Shown here one piece after another: positions 51,833 through 60,885 of a stretch of DNA of 64,000 nt. Position numbers and translations under genes: made by a program. The notes under the pieces were generated by a model. The model worked only from the letters and a program-made list of their open reading frames with translations, was not told the origin of the DNA and searched no databases. How positions within the stretch are numbered: the stretch's first letter is position 1; every line of letters begins with the position of its first letter. Source of the DNA: Blastomonas sp. CACIA14H2 (GTDB taxonomy: Bacteria; Pseudomonadota; Alphaproteobacteria; Sphingomonadales; Sphingomonadaceae); assembly GCA_000503195.1 (NCBI GenBank), contig AYSC01000017.1, positions 1 through 64,000 on the forward strand, in the 5' to 3' direction.

Positions 51833-53023
51833 ATGCGGGTCTGGAAAACTCTGGCGGCGGCCTGTGCGCTGGCCATCGGCGCGGGCGGTGTCGCTCTTGC
51901 GAAGGACGAGGCCGCCCCGGCGGTCAAGCCGATCACGCAGATGAGCGCGACCGAGCTCGAGAAGGTGCGCACCGCCGGCGCGCAGATCCTGTTCTGGTCC
52001 GATGCGCAGCGCGCCGCGAATTTCCGCGCCATGGAGGCGCAGTTCCCCGGCACGACCGCGAAGCACGGCACCCCGCGCGCGCTTCCCAAGGGCGAGCCGC
52101 TGGCCATCAGCGACGCCGATGTCGACGCCTTCATGGCCGCGCAGAATGTCGCCGGCCTGATGGTGATCCAGGACGGCAAGGTGCGGCTGGAGAAATACGG
52201 GCTGGGGATGAAGCCCGACGACCGCTGGACCAGCTTCTCGGTCGCCAAATCGTTCACCTCGACGCTGGTGGGCGCGGCGGTCAAGGACGGCCTTATCGCC
52301 TCGATCGACGATCCGGTGACCAAGTACGTGCCCGAACTCAAAGGCAGCGGCTATGACGGCGTGACCGTCAAGCAGATCCTCACCATGACCTCGGGCGTGA
52401 AGTGGAACGAGGATTATACCGACCCGAACAGCGATGTGGTGAAGATGCTGTCGGTGCCGGTGGGGCCGGGCGAGGACCCCAATACCGCGTACCTCAAGAC
52501 GCTGCCGCGCGAGGCTGAGCCGGGAACCAAATGGGTGTACAAGACCGGTGAAACCAACCTGATCGGCGTGATCGTCCAGCGTGCCACTGGCAAGACGCTG
52601 ACCGAATACGCGCAGGAAAAGATCGTCAAGCCCGCGGGCTTCGAGGGCGACCTGTTCTGGATGGTCGATTCGGCCGGGCAGAATGTTGGCGGCTGCTGCC
52701 TCTCGATCCGGCTCGCCGATTATGCGCGCATGGGCCTGTTCGCGCTCGAAGGCGGGAAGGGGCAGGTGCCCGAGGGCTGGTTTGCCGAGGCGGGCAAGGA
52801 ACAGGCGCCGATCGGCCTGCCGGGCTTTGGCTATGGCTATCAGTGGTGGACCTATCCGGGCGGCGCCTGGGGCGGGCAGGGCATTTTCGGCCAGGCGATC
52901 CTGATCGTGCCGCAGAAGAACCTTGTCGTGGCGGTGGTGAGCAACTGGCCCAAGGCGAGTGGTGCGGACCTGCGCGTGCCGCAGCTGCAATTCTTCCAGA
53001 AGCTCGCCATGGCGGCGAACTGA
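51833..53023 (+). CDS. Serine hydrolase, beta-lactamase/esterase family
   Basis: A 396-aa exported serine hydrolase of the class C beta-lactamase fold. Signal peptide about 1-23 (ending ALAK), then the SxxK nucleophile in SFSVAKSFTST, a YKTGETN segment in the position of the second motif and a late GQGIFGQ block. No classical KTG box is evident, so an esterase or peptidase role is more likely than antibiotic resistance. GAGAGGAGAGAGAG just before ATG 51833 is a strong ribosome site and decides the start over ATG 51815. Confidence 0.87.
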   Translation: MRVWKTLAAACALAIGAGGVALAKDEAAPAVKPITQMSATELEKVRTAGAQILFWSDAQRAANFRAMEAQFPGTTAKHGTPRALPKGEPLAISDADVDAFMAAQNVAGLMVIQDGKVRLEKYGLGMKPDDRWTSFSVAKSFTSTLVGAAVKDGLIASIDDPVTKYVPELKGSGYDGVTVKQILTMTSGVKWNEDYTDPNSDVVKMLSVPVGPGEDPNTAYLKTLPREAEPGTKWVYKTGETNLIGVIVQRATGKTLTEYAQEKIVKPAGFEGDLFWMVDSAGQNVGGCCLSIRLADYARMGLFALEGGKGQVPEGWFAEAGKEQAPIGLPGFGYGYQWWTYPGGAWGGQGIFGQAILIVPQKNLVVAVVSNWPKASGADLRVPQLQFFQKLAMAAN

Positions 53024-53034
53024 AAGGCGCCAAG

Positions 53035-53550
53035 ATGACCGATGACAGCCGCCTCCATGCCGAACTCCGGTCCGCGGGCATCGCCTTCGACCAAGTCGAG
53101 CATGAGGCGGTGTTCACCGTGCTCGAAAGCAGCGCGATCGAGCGCGCCATTCCCGGCGCGCACACCAAGAACCTGTTTCTCAAGGACACCAGCGGCCAGT
53201 TCTATCTGGTGACGGTGCTGGCCGAAAAGCAGGTCGATCTGGGGGCGCTGCGGCATCTGGTCGGGGCAGGGCGGTTCAGCTTCGGCTCGGGCGACGAGAT
53301 GGTCGAGCTGCTCGGCATCACGCCCGGATCGGTGACGCCGCTCGCCGCGTTCAACGACCAGGCGGGCAAGGTCCAGCTGGTGCTCGACGAGGTGCTCGCC
53401 GCACAGCCGCGCGTCAACGTCCACCCGCTGCGCAACACCGCGACGCTGGGTCTGTCGGGGCTCGACCTGGTGCGGCTGCTGGTGCGCTGGCGGCATGCGC
53501 CGCTGATCGTGCCAGTACCGAACAAGGCGCCCGCGGCCGAACCGTCCTGA
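53035..53550 (+). CDS. YbaK/ProX-type prolyl-tRNA editing protein
   Basis: A 171-aa aminoacyl-tRNA deacylase-like protein. VEHEAVFTVLESSAIERAIPGAHTKNLFLKD (core HTKNLFLKD, with the catalytic-site Lys), the GSGDEMVELLGITPGSVTPLAAFND stretch (core GITPGSVTPLA) and NVHPLRNTATLGLS define the YbaK/ProXp family that clears misacylated tRNA-Pro. It stands 11 bases after the serine hydrolase. Confidence 0.9.
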   Translation: MTDDSRLHAELRSAGIAFDQVEHEAVFTVLESSAIERAIPGAHTKNLFLKDTSGQFYLVTVLAEKQVDLGALRHLVGAGRFSFGSGDEMVELLGITPGSVTPLAAFNDQAGKVQLVLDEVLAAQPRVNVHPLRNTATLGLSGLDLVRLLVRWRHAPLIVPVPNKAPAAEPS

Positions 53551-53611
53551 TGGACGTCACGGGCAAAATTGATGGTGGGCGCGGGCGCCTGCATGCGGTA
53601 ACGCTATCGAG

Positions 53612-54622
53612 ATGACCGAGGTCGCCACCCGCCCGCTGATCGACGGCTTTGCCCGCCGCATCAGCTATGTCCGCCTGTCGGTGACCGACCGGTGCGATCT
53701 GCGCTGCGCCTATTGTATGCCCGAACGCATGCAGTTCCTCCCCAAGGCCGAGGTGTTGAGCCTCGAGGAGCTGCACCGCCTCTCGCTCGCGTTCATCGAG
53801 CGCGGGGTTCGCAAGATCCGGCTAACCGGGGGCGAGCCGCTGGTGCGGCGCGACGTGATGACGCTGGTGCAGCGGCTGGGACGCGAGATCGGCCACGGCC
53901 TCGACGAACTTACGCTGACCACCAACGGCACCCAGCTGGAAGAGCATGCCGCAGCGCTGGCCGATGCCGGCGTGCGCCGGATCAACGTGTCGCTCGACAC
54001 GCTCGACCGCGACCTGTTCGCGCGGCTCACCCGGCGCGATGCGCTGGACAGGGTGCTCGCGGGGATCGAAGCGGCCGAGCGGGCTGGGCTCAAGATCAAG
54101 ATCAATGCGGTCGCGCTCAAGGGGCTCAACGAGCAGGAGCTTCCCGCGCTGATCGGCTGGGCGCATGGGCGCGGCCATGACGTGACGCTGATCGAGGTGA
54201 TGCCGCTGGGCGAAGTCGAGGAAGACCGGTTCGACCATTATCTGCCGCTGCCGCTGGTGCGCGAGACGCTCGAACAGCGCTGGACGCTGACGCCGAGCGA
54301 TCACCGGACCGGCGGGCCGGCGCGCTATTTCGATGTTGCCGAAACCGGCGGCCGGCTCGGCCTGATCACCCCGCTGACCAACAATTTCTGCGCCGGGTGC
54401 AACCGGGTGCGGGTCACCGCGACCGGTCAGATCTACATGTGCCTCGGCCAGAACGACCGGGTCGATCTGCGCGCGGCGATGCGCGGGCCGGACAGCGATG
54501 CCGCACTCGACGCCGCGCTGACGCGCGCGATCCGCGCCAAGCCCGAGCGGCACGATTTCCGCATCGACACGCCAGGCAGCGCGCCTGCGCTCGCGCGGCA
54601 CATGTCGACCACCGGCGGCTGA
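53612..54622 (+). CDS. moaA: GTP 3',8-cyclase MoaA
   Basis: A 336-aa radical SAM enzyme that starts molybdenum cofactor synthesis from GTP. The first cluster is bound by Cys28, Cys32, Cys35 ([11 protein letters not shown]); [12 protein letters not shown] binds SAM; the second cluster uses [21 protein letters not shown] (three Cys). The C-terminal Gly-Gly tail is intact. moaD and moaE follow directly; moaC is not in the window. Confidence 0.96.
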   Translation: MTEVATRPLIDGFARRISYVRLSVTDRCDLRCAYCMPERMQFLPKAEVLSLEELHRLSLAFIERGVRKIRLTGGEPLVRRDVMTLVQRLGREIGHGLDELTLTTNGTQLEEHAAALADAGVRRINVSLDTLDRDLFARLTRRDALDRVLAGIEAAERAGLKIKINAVALKGLNEQELPALIGWAHGRGHDVTLIEVMPLGEVEEDRFDHYLPLPLVRETLEQRWTLTPSDHRTGGPARYFDVAETGGRLGLITPLTNNFCAGCNRVRVTATGQIYMCLGQNDRVDLRAAMRGPDSDAALDAALTRAIRAKPERHDFRIDTPGSAPALARHMSTTGG

Positions 54623-54629
54623 GCGCGCG

Positions 54630-54878
54630 ATGGCGAAACTGCTGTTCTTCGGGCGGCTGGGCGATCTGGCTGGGGGGATCGAGCGATCGATCAGCCTGTC
54701 CGAACCGCACAGCGTGTCAGCGCTGATCGGCGTGCTTGAGGCGGGCGACCAACTGCTCGGCAGCGCGCTGGTCGACCCTAGGATACGCTATGCGCTCAAT
54801 GGCGCGATCGTCGATCGCGAGACGCTGGTCGAGGACGATGACGAGCTCGCCTTCCTGCCACCGGTGAGCGGGGGCTGA
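54630..54878 (+). CDS. moaD: Molybdopterin synthase sulfur carrier MoaD
   Basis: An 82-aa ubiquitin-fold protein that carries thiocarboxylate sulfur to MoaE. It starts AKLLFFGRLGDLAGG and ends in DDELAFLPPVSGG, the required C-terminal Gly-Gly. Seven bases after moaA and one base before moaE, so clearly one unit. Confidence 0.93.
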   Translation: MAKLLFFGRLGDLAGGIERSISLSEPHSVSALIGVLEAGDQLLGSALVDPRIRYALNGAIVDRETLVEDDDELAFLPPVSGG

Positions 54879-54879
54879 G

Positions 54880-55353
54880 ATGCTCAGGCGCGTCACGATC
54901 GCCGCTGCACCGTTCGATCCGGAGGCCGAGATTGCCGCCTTCCGCAAGGCGCTGGACGATTCCGGGGCGATCGTCACCTTCACCGGCCAGGTGCGCCCCT
55001 CGAACGGAGGCGGCAGCGTATCGACGCTCAGCCTGCAGCATTATCCCGGCATGACCGAGCGCGGGATTGAGGCAATGCTCGACCAGGTCGCCGAGCGCTG
55101 GCCGCTCGAGGCGGTGCTTGTCATCCACCGCGTCGGCGACATGGGCCCGCACGATCCGATCGTGCTGGTCGCGACCGCGAGCGCGCATCGCCGCGCCGCA
55201 TTCGAAGCCGCCGATTTTCTGATGGATTATCTGAAGAGCCGTGCGCTGTTCTGGAAAAGCGAGACGAGCGCGAGCGGCAAGCTCTGGATCGAGCCGCGCG
55301 ACGAGGATTATGCCGATGCCGCGCGCTGGGATGCTTCGCCGGGCGGGCGCTGA
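54880..55353 (+). CDS. moaE: Molybdopterin synthase catalytic subunit MoaE
   Basis: A 157-aa subunit that inserts sulfur into precursor Z. Landmarks: GAIVTFTGQVRPSNGG, LQHYPGMTE, VLVIHRVGDMGPHDPIVLVATAS in part (HRVG.M..HDPIV) and LKSRALFWKSE with the conserved Lys. Ends inside a large GC hairpin (55339-55374). Completes the moaA-D-E operon. Confidence 0.94.
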   Translation: MLRRVTIAAAPFDPEAEIAAFRKALDDSGAIVTFTGQVRPSNGGGSVSTLSLQHYPGMTERGIEAMLDQVAERWPLEAVLVIHRVGDMGPHDPIVLVATASAHRRAAFEAADFLMDYLKSRALFWKSETSASGKLWIEPRDEDYADAARWDASPGGR

Positions 55354-55374
55354 GGCTTCAGCAGGCCCGCCCGG
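55339..55374. terminator. GC-rich hairpin between convergent moaE and sapC
   Basis: CCGGGCGGGC (55339-55348) pairs with GCCCGCCCGG (55365-55374), and GCTGA / TCAGC pair inside. It includes the moaE stop codon. It lacks a T-run, so it may be a bidirectional transcription barrier rather than a classical intrinsic terminator. Confidence 0.45.
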
Positions 55375-55388
55375 GAAGGATCAGTCGA

Positions 55389-56171
55389 TCAGTTAACCGC
55401 AGCCGGAACCTGGAGGTTCGGAACCTTGCCGTCGGCGGCCTGCTGCGCGAACAGGTCGCGCATGTTCTGCAGCGAGAAGAGGTGCGCATAGATCAGCGGC
55501 AGCGCGCCGTTCTGGTTCAGCTTGCGCAGTTCGTCACCGCGCAGGTCGCGCAGCTTTTCCTCGTTCACCATCTGGAAGCCCTGATAGATGAAGGGCTGGG
55601 CCAGGGTAGCGTGCTCGATCTTGAGCTCGCCGTCCATCAGCAGGTCGTGCTTCTTGAGCTCTTCCATGAAGAAGGCGGTGCCCTGCACGGCGCGCTCGAA
55701 ATCCTCGCAGAACTGCAGGATGTTCTTGGTCACTTCGCTCGGCTGGTCGCCGTCGAACAGCGCTTCGCCTTCCTCGAACTCGCCCAGCGCCTCGCAGGTC
55801 GGATCGAAGCACAGCGACAGTTCCTGCGAATCCGGACGCAGGCGCGCGAGCATGAACGGATAGCGACGCACATAGGCGGGGACATAGGCCGGCTTGCGAT
55901 ACTTGCCGTCATCGTCGAGGAACACGTTGACGCCCTCGTTCATGCCCATCAGCGCCAGCGGAACCGGGTCCGGACCCGCCGAGAAGATGATCGGATAGGC
56001 GCGCTGCGCCTGGCTGAATTCCTCGGCCGTCAGCGGAATGGCGTGCTGGTTCTTCAGGAAATGCGCGCCTTCCAGCGTCCGCGAGCGGAACTTTGCATGG
56101 TCCTGGGAATTGAGCGGCACCAGGTCGTTGAAAAGGACCGGCAGGTTGGTGGCTTGCGGCGCACTGGCCAT
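55389..56171 (-). CDS. SapC-family protein
   Basis: A 260-aa protein of the SapC type. VLFNDLVPLNSQDHAKFR, AHFLKNQHAIPLTAEEFSQAQRAYPIIFS (core HAIPLTAEEFSQA..YPIIF), GMNEGVNVFLDDDGKY, YVPAYVRRYPFML and the late GALPLIYAHLFSLQNM are typical. SapC was named from Campylobacter S-layer transport, but in sphingomonads and Caulobacter it often sits by TonB receptors and tryptophan halogenases. None is adjacent here. No signal peptide. Confidence 0.88.
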   Translation of the reverse strand: MASAPQATNLPVLFNDLVPLNSQDHAKFRSRTLEGAHFLKNQHAIPLTAEEFSQAQRAYPIIFSAGPDPVPLALMGMNEGVNVFLDDDGKYRKPAYVPAYVRRYPFMLARLRPDSQELSLCFDPTCEALGEFEEGEALFDGDQPSEVTKNILQFCEDFERAVQGTAFFMEELKKHDLLMDGELKIEHATLAQPFIYQGFQMVNEEKLRDLRGDELRKLNQNGALPLIYAHLFSLQNMRDLFAQQAADGKVPNLQVPAAVN

Positions 56172-56274
56172 GAAATAATCTCCGCTGACAATGTGATTTT
56201 ATCGGTAGAACCGGATTACGCGCCTTAAGTGGCTGGCAGGCGGCGCGCAAGAGGAACTCGCCGCCGTCGCGGGG

Positions 56275-57711
56275 TCAAAGCGGAACGAGCTTGCCGGGAT
56301 TCATGATCCCCTTTGGGTCGAACGCCTGCTTGATCGCGCGCAATGCCATCAGCCGGGCCGCGTCGCTCAGCCGCCCGAGTTCGTCGCGCTTCATCTGGCC
56401 GATGCCATGCTCTGCCGAGATCGACCCTCCCGCCGCGACGACAAGATCGTGGACGAAGCCACTGATTTCCTTGCCGGGATGTTCGGGCCATGTCGCACGG
56501 TCGGAGCCCTTGGGCGCGGCGACGTGAAAATGGACATTGCCGTCGCCCATATGCCCGAACGCGGCGACTTCGGTGCCGGGAAAGCGCCTCTCGACCTCGG
56601 CCCCTGCTTCGATGATGAAACGCGCCATGTCGGCCACCGGAACGCTGATATCGTGCTGCATGGCAGGGCCTTCGGCGCGCTCGGCCTCGGAGATCGAATC
56701 GCGCAGCTTCCAGAATGCTTCGGCCTGCGATTCGCTCGACGAGATGGCCGCATCCTGCACCAGGTCGCGCTCGAAGGCTTCGGCCATCAGCGCTTCGGCC
56801 AGCTCCTGCGGCGGCGGGGCGGCGGCATTGTCGCGCGCAAATTCGATCAGCACATGCCAACGATGCGCGCTTGCCAGCGGCGCCCGGGTGCCGGGAATGT
56901 GGTGCAGCACATTGGCGAGGCAGCGCTGGGGGACGATCTCGAAGCCCTCCATCTCGCGGCCCGCGCGCGCCTCGAGCATCAGCAGCAGTTCGCGCGCTGC
57001 GAGCGGCGAGTGCACCCCGGCCCAGACCACGGCGCGGTCGATCAGCGCGGGGACGAGCTTCAATGTCGCGGCGGTGACGATGCCGAGCGTCCCTTCCGCG
57101 CCGACAAGCAGGTGGCGGATATCGTAGCCGCGATTGTCCTTCTTGAGCGTGGCGAGGCCGTGATAGATCGAGCCATCGGGCAGCACCGCTTCCACCCCCT
57201 CGACCAGCGCGCGCATCGTGCCGTGGCGCAGCACCTGCGTGCCCCCGGCATTGGTCGAAACCAGCCCGCCCACGGTCGCCGAGCCCTTGCCGCCCAGGGT
57301 CAGCGGGAAGCGCAGTCCCTGCGCGGCGACCGCCTCGTGCAGCGTCTGCAGCACCACGCCCGCTTCTGCGACGACGGTGCGCGCGGCAGGATCGATCTCC
57401 CTGATCGCGTTCATCCGCCGGGTGCTGAGCAACAGCGCACCGCCGCCGGAATCGGGCGTCGCGCCGCCGACCATGCCGCTATTGCCGCCCTGGGGAACGA
57501 TCGGCGTCCCGGTCTCGCTCGCCAGGCGGACGATCTCGGCGAGCTCCTGCGCATTGGCGGGAGCGACCATCGCCATCGCCGCGCCATGATAGCGCCCGCG
57601 CCAGTCGGTCAGCCAGGGGGCCAGGTCCTGCGCATCGGTGGTGATGCCTTTGGGCCCCAGCAGCGCGGAAAGCCGGTCGGTGAGCTGGGGGCGGGGGAGC
57701 GTCTCGGTCAT
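56275..57711 (-). CDS. FAD-binding oxidoreductase (D-2-hydroxyacid dehydrogenase/GlcD type)
   Basis: A 478-aa flavoenzyme of the VAO family. PQGGNSGMVGGATPDSGGG (FAD loop), GKGSATVGGLVSTNAGG and LLVGAEGTLGIVTAATLKL are the FAD-site hallmarks; the C-terminal FAD-oxidase_C domain has AFGHMGDGNVHFHV and ends SAEHGIGQMKRDEL with metal-site His residues. It oxidises a D-2-hydroxyacid such as D-lactate or 2-hydroxyglutarate; the exact substrate is not readable. ATG 57711 gives the normal N-terminus. Confidence 0.9.
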   Translation of the reverse strand: MTETLPRPQLTDRLSALLGPKGITTDAQDLAPWLTDWRGRYHGAAMAMVAPANAQELAEIVRLASETGTPIVPQGGNSGMVGGATPDSGGGALLLSTRRMNAIREIDPAARTVVAEAGVVLQTLHEAVAAQGLRFPLTLGGKGSATVGGLVSTNAGGTQVLRHGTMRALVEGVEAVLPDGSIYHGLATLKKDNRGYDIRHLLVGAEGTLGIVTAATLKLVPALIDRAVVWAGVHSPLAARELLLMLEARAGREMEGFEIVPQRCLANVLHHIPGTRAPLASAHRWHVLIEFARDNAAAPPPQELAEALMAEAFERDLVQDAAISSSESQAEAFWKLRDSISEAERAEGPAMQHDISVPVADMARFIIEAGAEVERRFPGTEVAAFGHMGDGNVHFHVAAPKGSDRATWPEHPGKEISGFVHDLVVAAGGSISAEHGIGQMKRDELGRLSDAARLMALRAIKQAFDPKGIMNPGKLVPL

Positions 57712-57905
57712 GCCCCGCCTGATACACCGCGGACCCGGCCACGACAATCGTGAGGCGAGCAGGGCGCCGGTGGCAAAAATGACACATCAGCGGACAAAAC
57801 GGTGCTTGCCCATGGCGGATCGGGAGCGTTAATCCGCTGTTCAAACGCCCGGACTAACCCGGGTTCTCGGGGCTAAACGGGTCTGGAGGTTCGCCGCGCG
57901 CGGCC

Positions 57906-58442
57906 ATGGCATATGTCGAAACCTTGCTGGGGGTGCTTTTGCTGAGCTCGCTGCCATTGGCAGACGAGCGCCGCAGCGCTGCGGAAGAGACTCCGGCAGG
58001 CGTGCCCGTCCAGATCGGCGAGGCGCTCGACCCGCGGCCCGAGATCGTGGCGCAGGTGCGGATCGAGCAGCGCATCATCATCCGGGTACCGCGCCAGTCC
58101 TTTTCGCGATCGTCGCTGCTGCCCGCGCCGCCGCCCCCGCGCCGCGCGCCTCAGCCCGAACTGCCCAAGTTCGAGCGGCGCAAGGTCGGCAAGTGCCTTG
58201 CGATGCGCGATGTCACCGGGGTCCGCGTGATCAACGACGACATGCTGGTGCTGTTCATGCGCGACCAGCGGATGATCGAGGCCGAGCTCGAGCGGTCGTG
58301 CAGCGCGCGCGAATTCTACCAGGGCTTCTACATGGAGCGCAGCGGCGACGGGCGGTTGTGCGTCGACCGCGATCTGCTGCAGGCGCGTTCGGGCAGCAAG
58401 TGCGAGGTCAACAAGCTGCGTCAGCTCGTCCCGGAAGACTGA
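57906..58442 (+). CDS. Hypothetical protein, unrecognised
   Basis: A 178-aa protein of no family I recognise. It begins with a hydrophobic signal-like stretch (VETLLGVLLLSSLPLA), continues with a Pro/Arg-rich linker (LLPAPPPPRRAPQPELPK) and ends in a compact domain with three or four Cys residues (VGKCLAMRD, RSCSAREFYQGFYMERSGDGRLC, given by RSCSAREF and DGRLCVDRD, and SKCEVNKLR). The Cys pattern suggests disulfides, hence export. Codon use looks like its neighbours. A GGAGG lies 17 bases upstream, rather far. Confidence 0.65.
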   Translation: MAYVETLLGVLLLSSLPLADERRSAAEETPAGVPVQIGEALDPRPEIVAQVRIEQRIIIRVPRQSFSRSSLLPAPPPPRRAPQPELPKFERRKVGKCLAMRDVTGVRVINDDMLVLFMRDQRMIEAELERSCSAREFYQGFYMERSGDGRLCVDRDLLQARSGSKCEVNKLRQLVPED

Positions 58443-58575
58443 ATCCGCCGCGGCGATCCGGCGCACCAAGGTTGACTTTCGGGCATTGTTTGCGCATGGC
58501 GCGCGTGTGGCCAATGGCCAGGCAAGGATGGTGCGACGAAATGTGCCGCGCCGCTGCCTTTTTTTCGGATATTCT

Positions 58576-59949
58576 ATGATATTTGCCGATCTCGGCCTTT
58601 CCGACAAGTTGATCCAGGCCGTAACCGATTCCGGCTATACCACCCCCACGCCCATTCAGGCGCAGGCCATTCCCCCGGTGCTGATGATGCGCGACCTGAT
58701 CGGCATCGCGCAGACGGGGACGGGCAAGACGGCGAGCTTCGTGCTGCCGATGATCGACATCCTGGCCGAGGGGCGCAGCCGCGCGCGCATGCCGCGCTCG
58801 CTGATCCTCGAGCCGACGCGCGAACTCGCCGCGCAGGTCGCCGAGAATTTCGAGAAATACGGCAAGTATCACAAGCTCTCGATGGCGTTGCTGATCGGCG
58901 GCGTGTCGATGGGCGATCAGGTCAAGGCACTGGAAAAAGGAGTCGACGTGCTGATCGCGACCCCGGGCCGGCTGATGGACCTGTACGATCGCGGCAACAT
59001 CCTGCTCACCGGCTGCAACCTGCTGGTGATCGACGAGGCCGACCGGATGCTCGACATGGGGTTCATTCCCGATATCGAGACGATCTGCACCCGGCTGCCC
59101 GCGCAGCGCCAGACGCTGCTCTTCTCCGCGACGATGCCGCCGCCGATCAAGAAGCTGGCCGACAAGTTCCTCAACAATCCCAAGTCGATCGAGGTCGCGC
59201 GCACCGGCAGCGCGAATGCGTCGATCGAGCAGGGCAAGGTGCGCGTCTCCTCCCGGCGCAAGCGCGACACGCTGTTCAATATGCTCGATTCCGGCGTGCA
59301 GACCGCGATCATCTTCTGCAACCGCAAGACCACGGTGCGCGATCTCAACAAGGCGCTGCGTCAGGGTGGGTTCGACAGCGGCGAGATCCATGGCGACATG
59401 GAACAGAGCGCGCGCCTGGCCGAGCTGGAAAAGTTCAAGAACGGCACGATCAACATTCTTGTCGCCTCGGACGTCGCCGCGCGCGGGCTCGACATCAAGG
59501 GCGTGAGCCATGTGTTCAACTTCGATGCGCCCTGGCATCCCGACGATTATGTCCACCGCATCGGTCGCACGGGCCGTGCCGGCGCGACCGGCAAGGCGTT
59601 CACCTTCATCACCGAGGAAGATGCCGAGGCGCTGGCCAATATCGAGAAGCTGATCGGCACGACGATCCCCGAAGTGGTGGTCGAGGGCGTCGAGGCTTCG
59701 CCGCAGGACGAGAAGCCGCGCGACAAGCCCGCCAAGGGACGTGCGCCTCGCAAGAGCGAGGAGCGCAAGCCCGCCGAACGCAAGGCGCGCGAGGACAAGC
59801 CGCGTGACGAGAAGCCGCGTGCGGAGAAGTCGCGCGACGATCGCCGCAAGCCTGCACGCCCGCGCCGCGAGGAACGCGACGACGGTCCCGACGATGGATG
59901 GAACGGCCCGATGCCGGACTTTCTCTCGGTCGGTTTCGGCACCAGCTGA
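58576..59949 (+). CDS. DEAD-box RNA helicase (RhlE-like)
   Basis: A 457-aa ATP-dependent RNA helicase. Motifs: Q motif in TPTPIQAQAIP, I AQTGTGKT, Ia PTRELAAQ, II VIDEADRMLDMGF, III FSATMP, IV IIFCNRK, V ASDVAARGLDI, VI HRIGRTGRAG. The tail from about 375 is a Lys/Arg/Glu/Pro-rich low-complexity region ending in GWNGPMPDFLSVGF. Start at ATG 58576 matches the family FADLGLSDKL opening. An eight-T run lies just upstream of the start, and the long untranslated region could allow cold-shock-type control, which is only a guess. Confidence 0.93.
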   Translation: MIFADLGLSDKLIQAVTDSGYTTPTPIQAQAIPPVLMMRDLIGIAQTGTGKTASFVLPMIDILAEGRSRARMPRSLILEPTRELAAQVAENFEKYGKYHKLSMALLIGGVSMGDQVKALEKGVDVLIATPGRLMDLYDRGNILLTGCNLLVIDEADRMLDMGFIPDIETICTRLPAQRQTLLFSATMPPPIKKLADKFLNNPKSIEVARTGSANASIEQGKVRVSSRRKRDTLFNMLDSGVQTAIIFCNRKTTVRDLNKALRQGGFDSGEIHGDMEQSARLAELEKFKNGTINILVASDVAARGLDIKGVSHVFNFDAPWHPDDYVHRIGRTGRAGATGKAFTFITEEDAEALANIEKLIGTTIPEVVVEGVEASPQDEKPRDKPAKGRAPRKSEERKPAERKAREDKPRDEKPRAEKSRDDRRKPARPRREERDDGPDDGWNGPMPDFLSVGFGTS

Positions 59950-59971
59950 GCCCTAGCCGCCGACGGCGCGT

Positions 59972-60844
59972 TCAGCCGCCGCTCTGGTCCTTGCGCGCCT
60001 TGTCGAGCAACCCGGCCAGCGACGCCGTGGCGCTGCCGCGCTTGGCGGGCTTGGGCTGATCGGGCGAGGGCGCCCAGCCGCTCAGATACAGAATCTCGAA
60101 CCGCTCGGGCGTCTTGCCATCGCTATCGGCGTCCTCGGCAAAGCGCTGCATCGCCGCCAGCAGTCCCAGCTTTCCGACCGCAGGTCCGGACGTGGCCAAT
60201 GTGTTGGTCCAGCCATGCGCGCGCAGATCGGCGATCAGTGCGGGCAGCGACGAATAGCGCACATTCAGCGTATCGCTGTCCGCCACCGGCATGGCAAAGC
60301 GCGCGCGCTGGAGCAGATCGCCCGCCGCGCGGACATCGATCTGCGGATGGATGCGCGCCGCGACCCCGCGCCCGCCAGCTTCGTCCGCTGCCAGCATCGC
60401 CGCCTTGAGCCGCGGCAGCGAGCCCGCGCCGATCATCGCGGCCATCATCAGCCCGTCGGGGCGCAGCGATCGGTTGATCTGGATGAGCGCGCCGGGAAGA
60501 TCGTTGACGCTGTCGAGCGTGCCCAGCGCGATCACCAGATCGAAGCTCGCCGGTGCGAAGGGCAGCAGGTCCTCGTCGTACTCAATGTCGCGCCCGATCG
60601 GCCCGGCCAGCGTGAGGCGCATGCCCCGTCCTTCCAGTGCCGCGATCAGACTCGGCGGAGCCATGCCCAGCACCAGCGCTTCGCCGAAATCGCGCGTCAC
60701 CCAGCCGAGCCGCTCGACGATTTCGTCCGCCATATGCTCGGCAAGGAAAGCGCCGTGAAGCTGCGCCAGCCGGGCGCCGCGCGCCATCGCGAGACGGCGG
60801 CGCTGCGGCGAGAAGAGCTGGCGGGGGGCGCTATCCTGGTTCAT
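59972..60844 (-). CDS. SAM-dependent methyltransferase-like protein (BioC/NDUFAF5-like)
   Basis: A 290-aa protein with the layout of the NDUFAF5/BioC-type methyltransferases: FSPQRRRLAMARGAR at the start, EYDEDLLPFAPASFDLVIALGTLDSVNDLPGAL in the middle (core LPFAPASFDLVI and the post-motif helix) and LRPDGLMMAAMIG. The usual SAM motif I (GxGxG) is replaced by LVLGMAPPSLI, so SAM binding may be weak or absent. A C-terminal basic extension carries KPAKRGSAT. Convergent with the helicase and divergent from comF across 41 bases. Confidence 0.78.
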   Translation of the reverse strand: MNQDSAPRQLFSPQRRRLAMARGARLAQLHGAFLAEHMADEIVERLGWVTRDFGEALVLGMAPPSLIAALEGRGMRLTLAGPIGRDIEYDEDLLPFAPASFDLVIALGTLDSVNDLPGALIQINRSLRPDGLMMAAMIGAGSLPRLKAAMLAADEAGGRGVAARIHPQIDVRAAGDLLQRARFAMPVADSDTLNVRYSSLPALIADLRAHGWTNTLATSGPAVGKLGLLAAMQRFAEDADSDGKTPERFEILYLSGWAPSPDQPKPAKRGSATASLAGLLDKARKDQSGG

Positions 60845-60885
60845 CGCGGCCTTGTGCCGATGCAGCAGCCGCGCGACAAGGGGGC

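Noticed and set aside
51833-53023. Antibiotic-resistance beta-lactamase
   Set aside because: The SxxK motif is present but no KTG box or typical second motif is seen; an esterase-like hydrolase is more likely.
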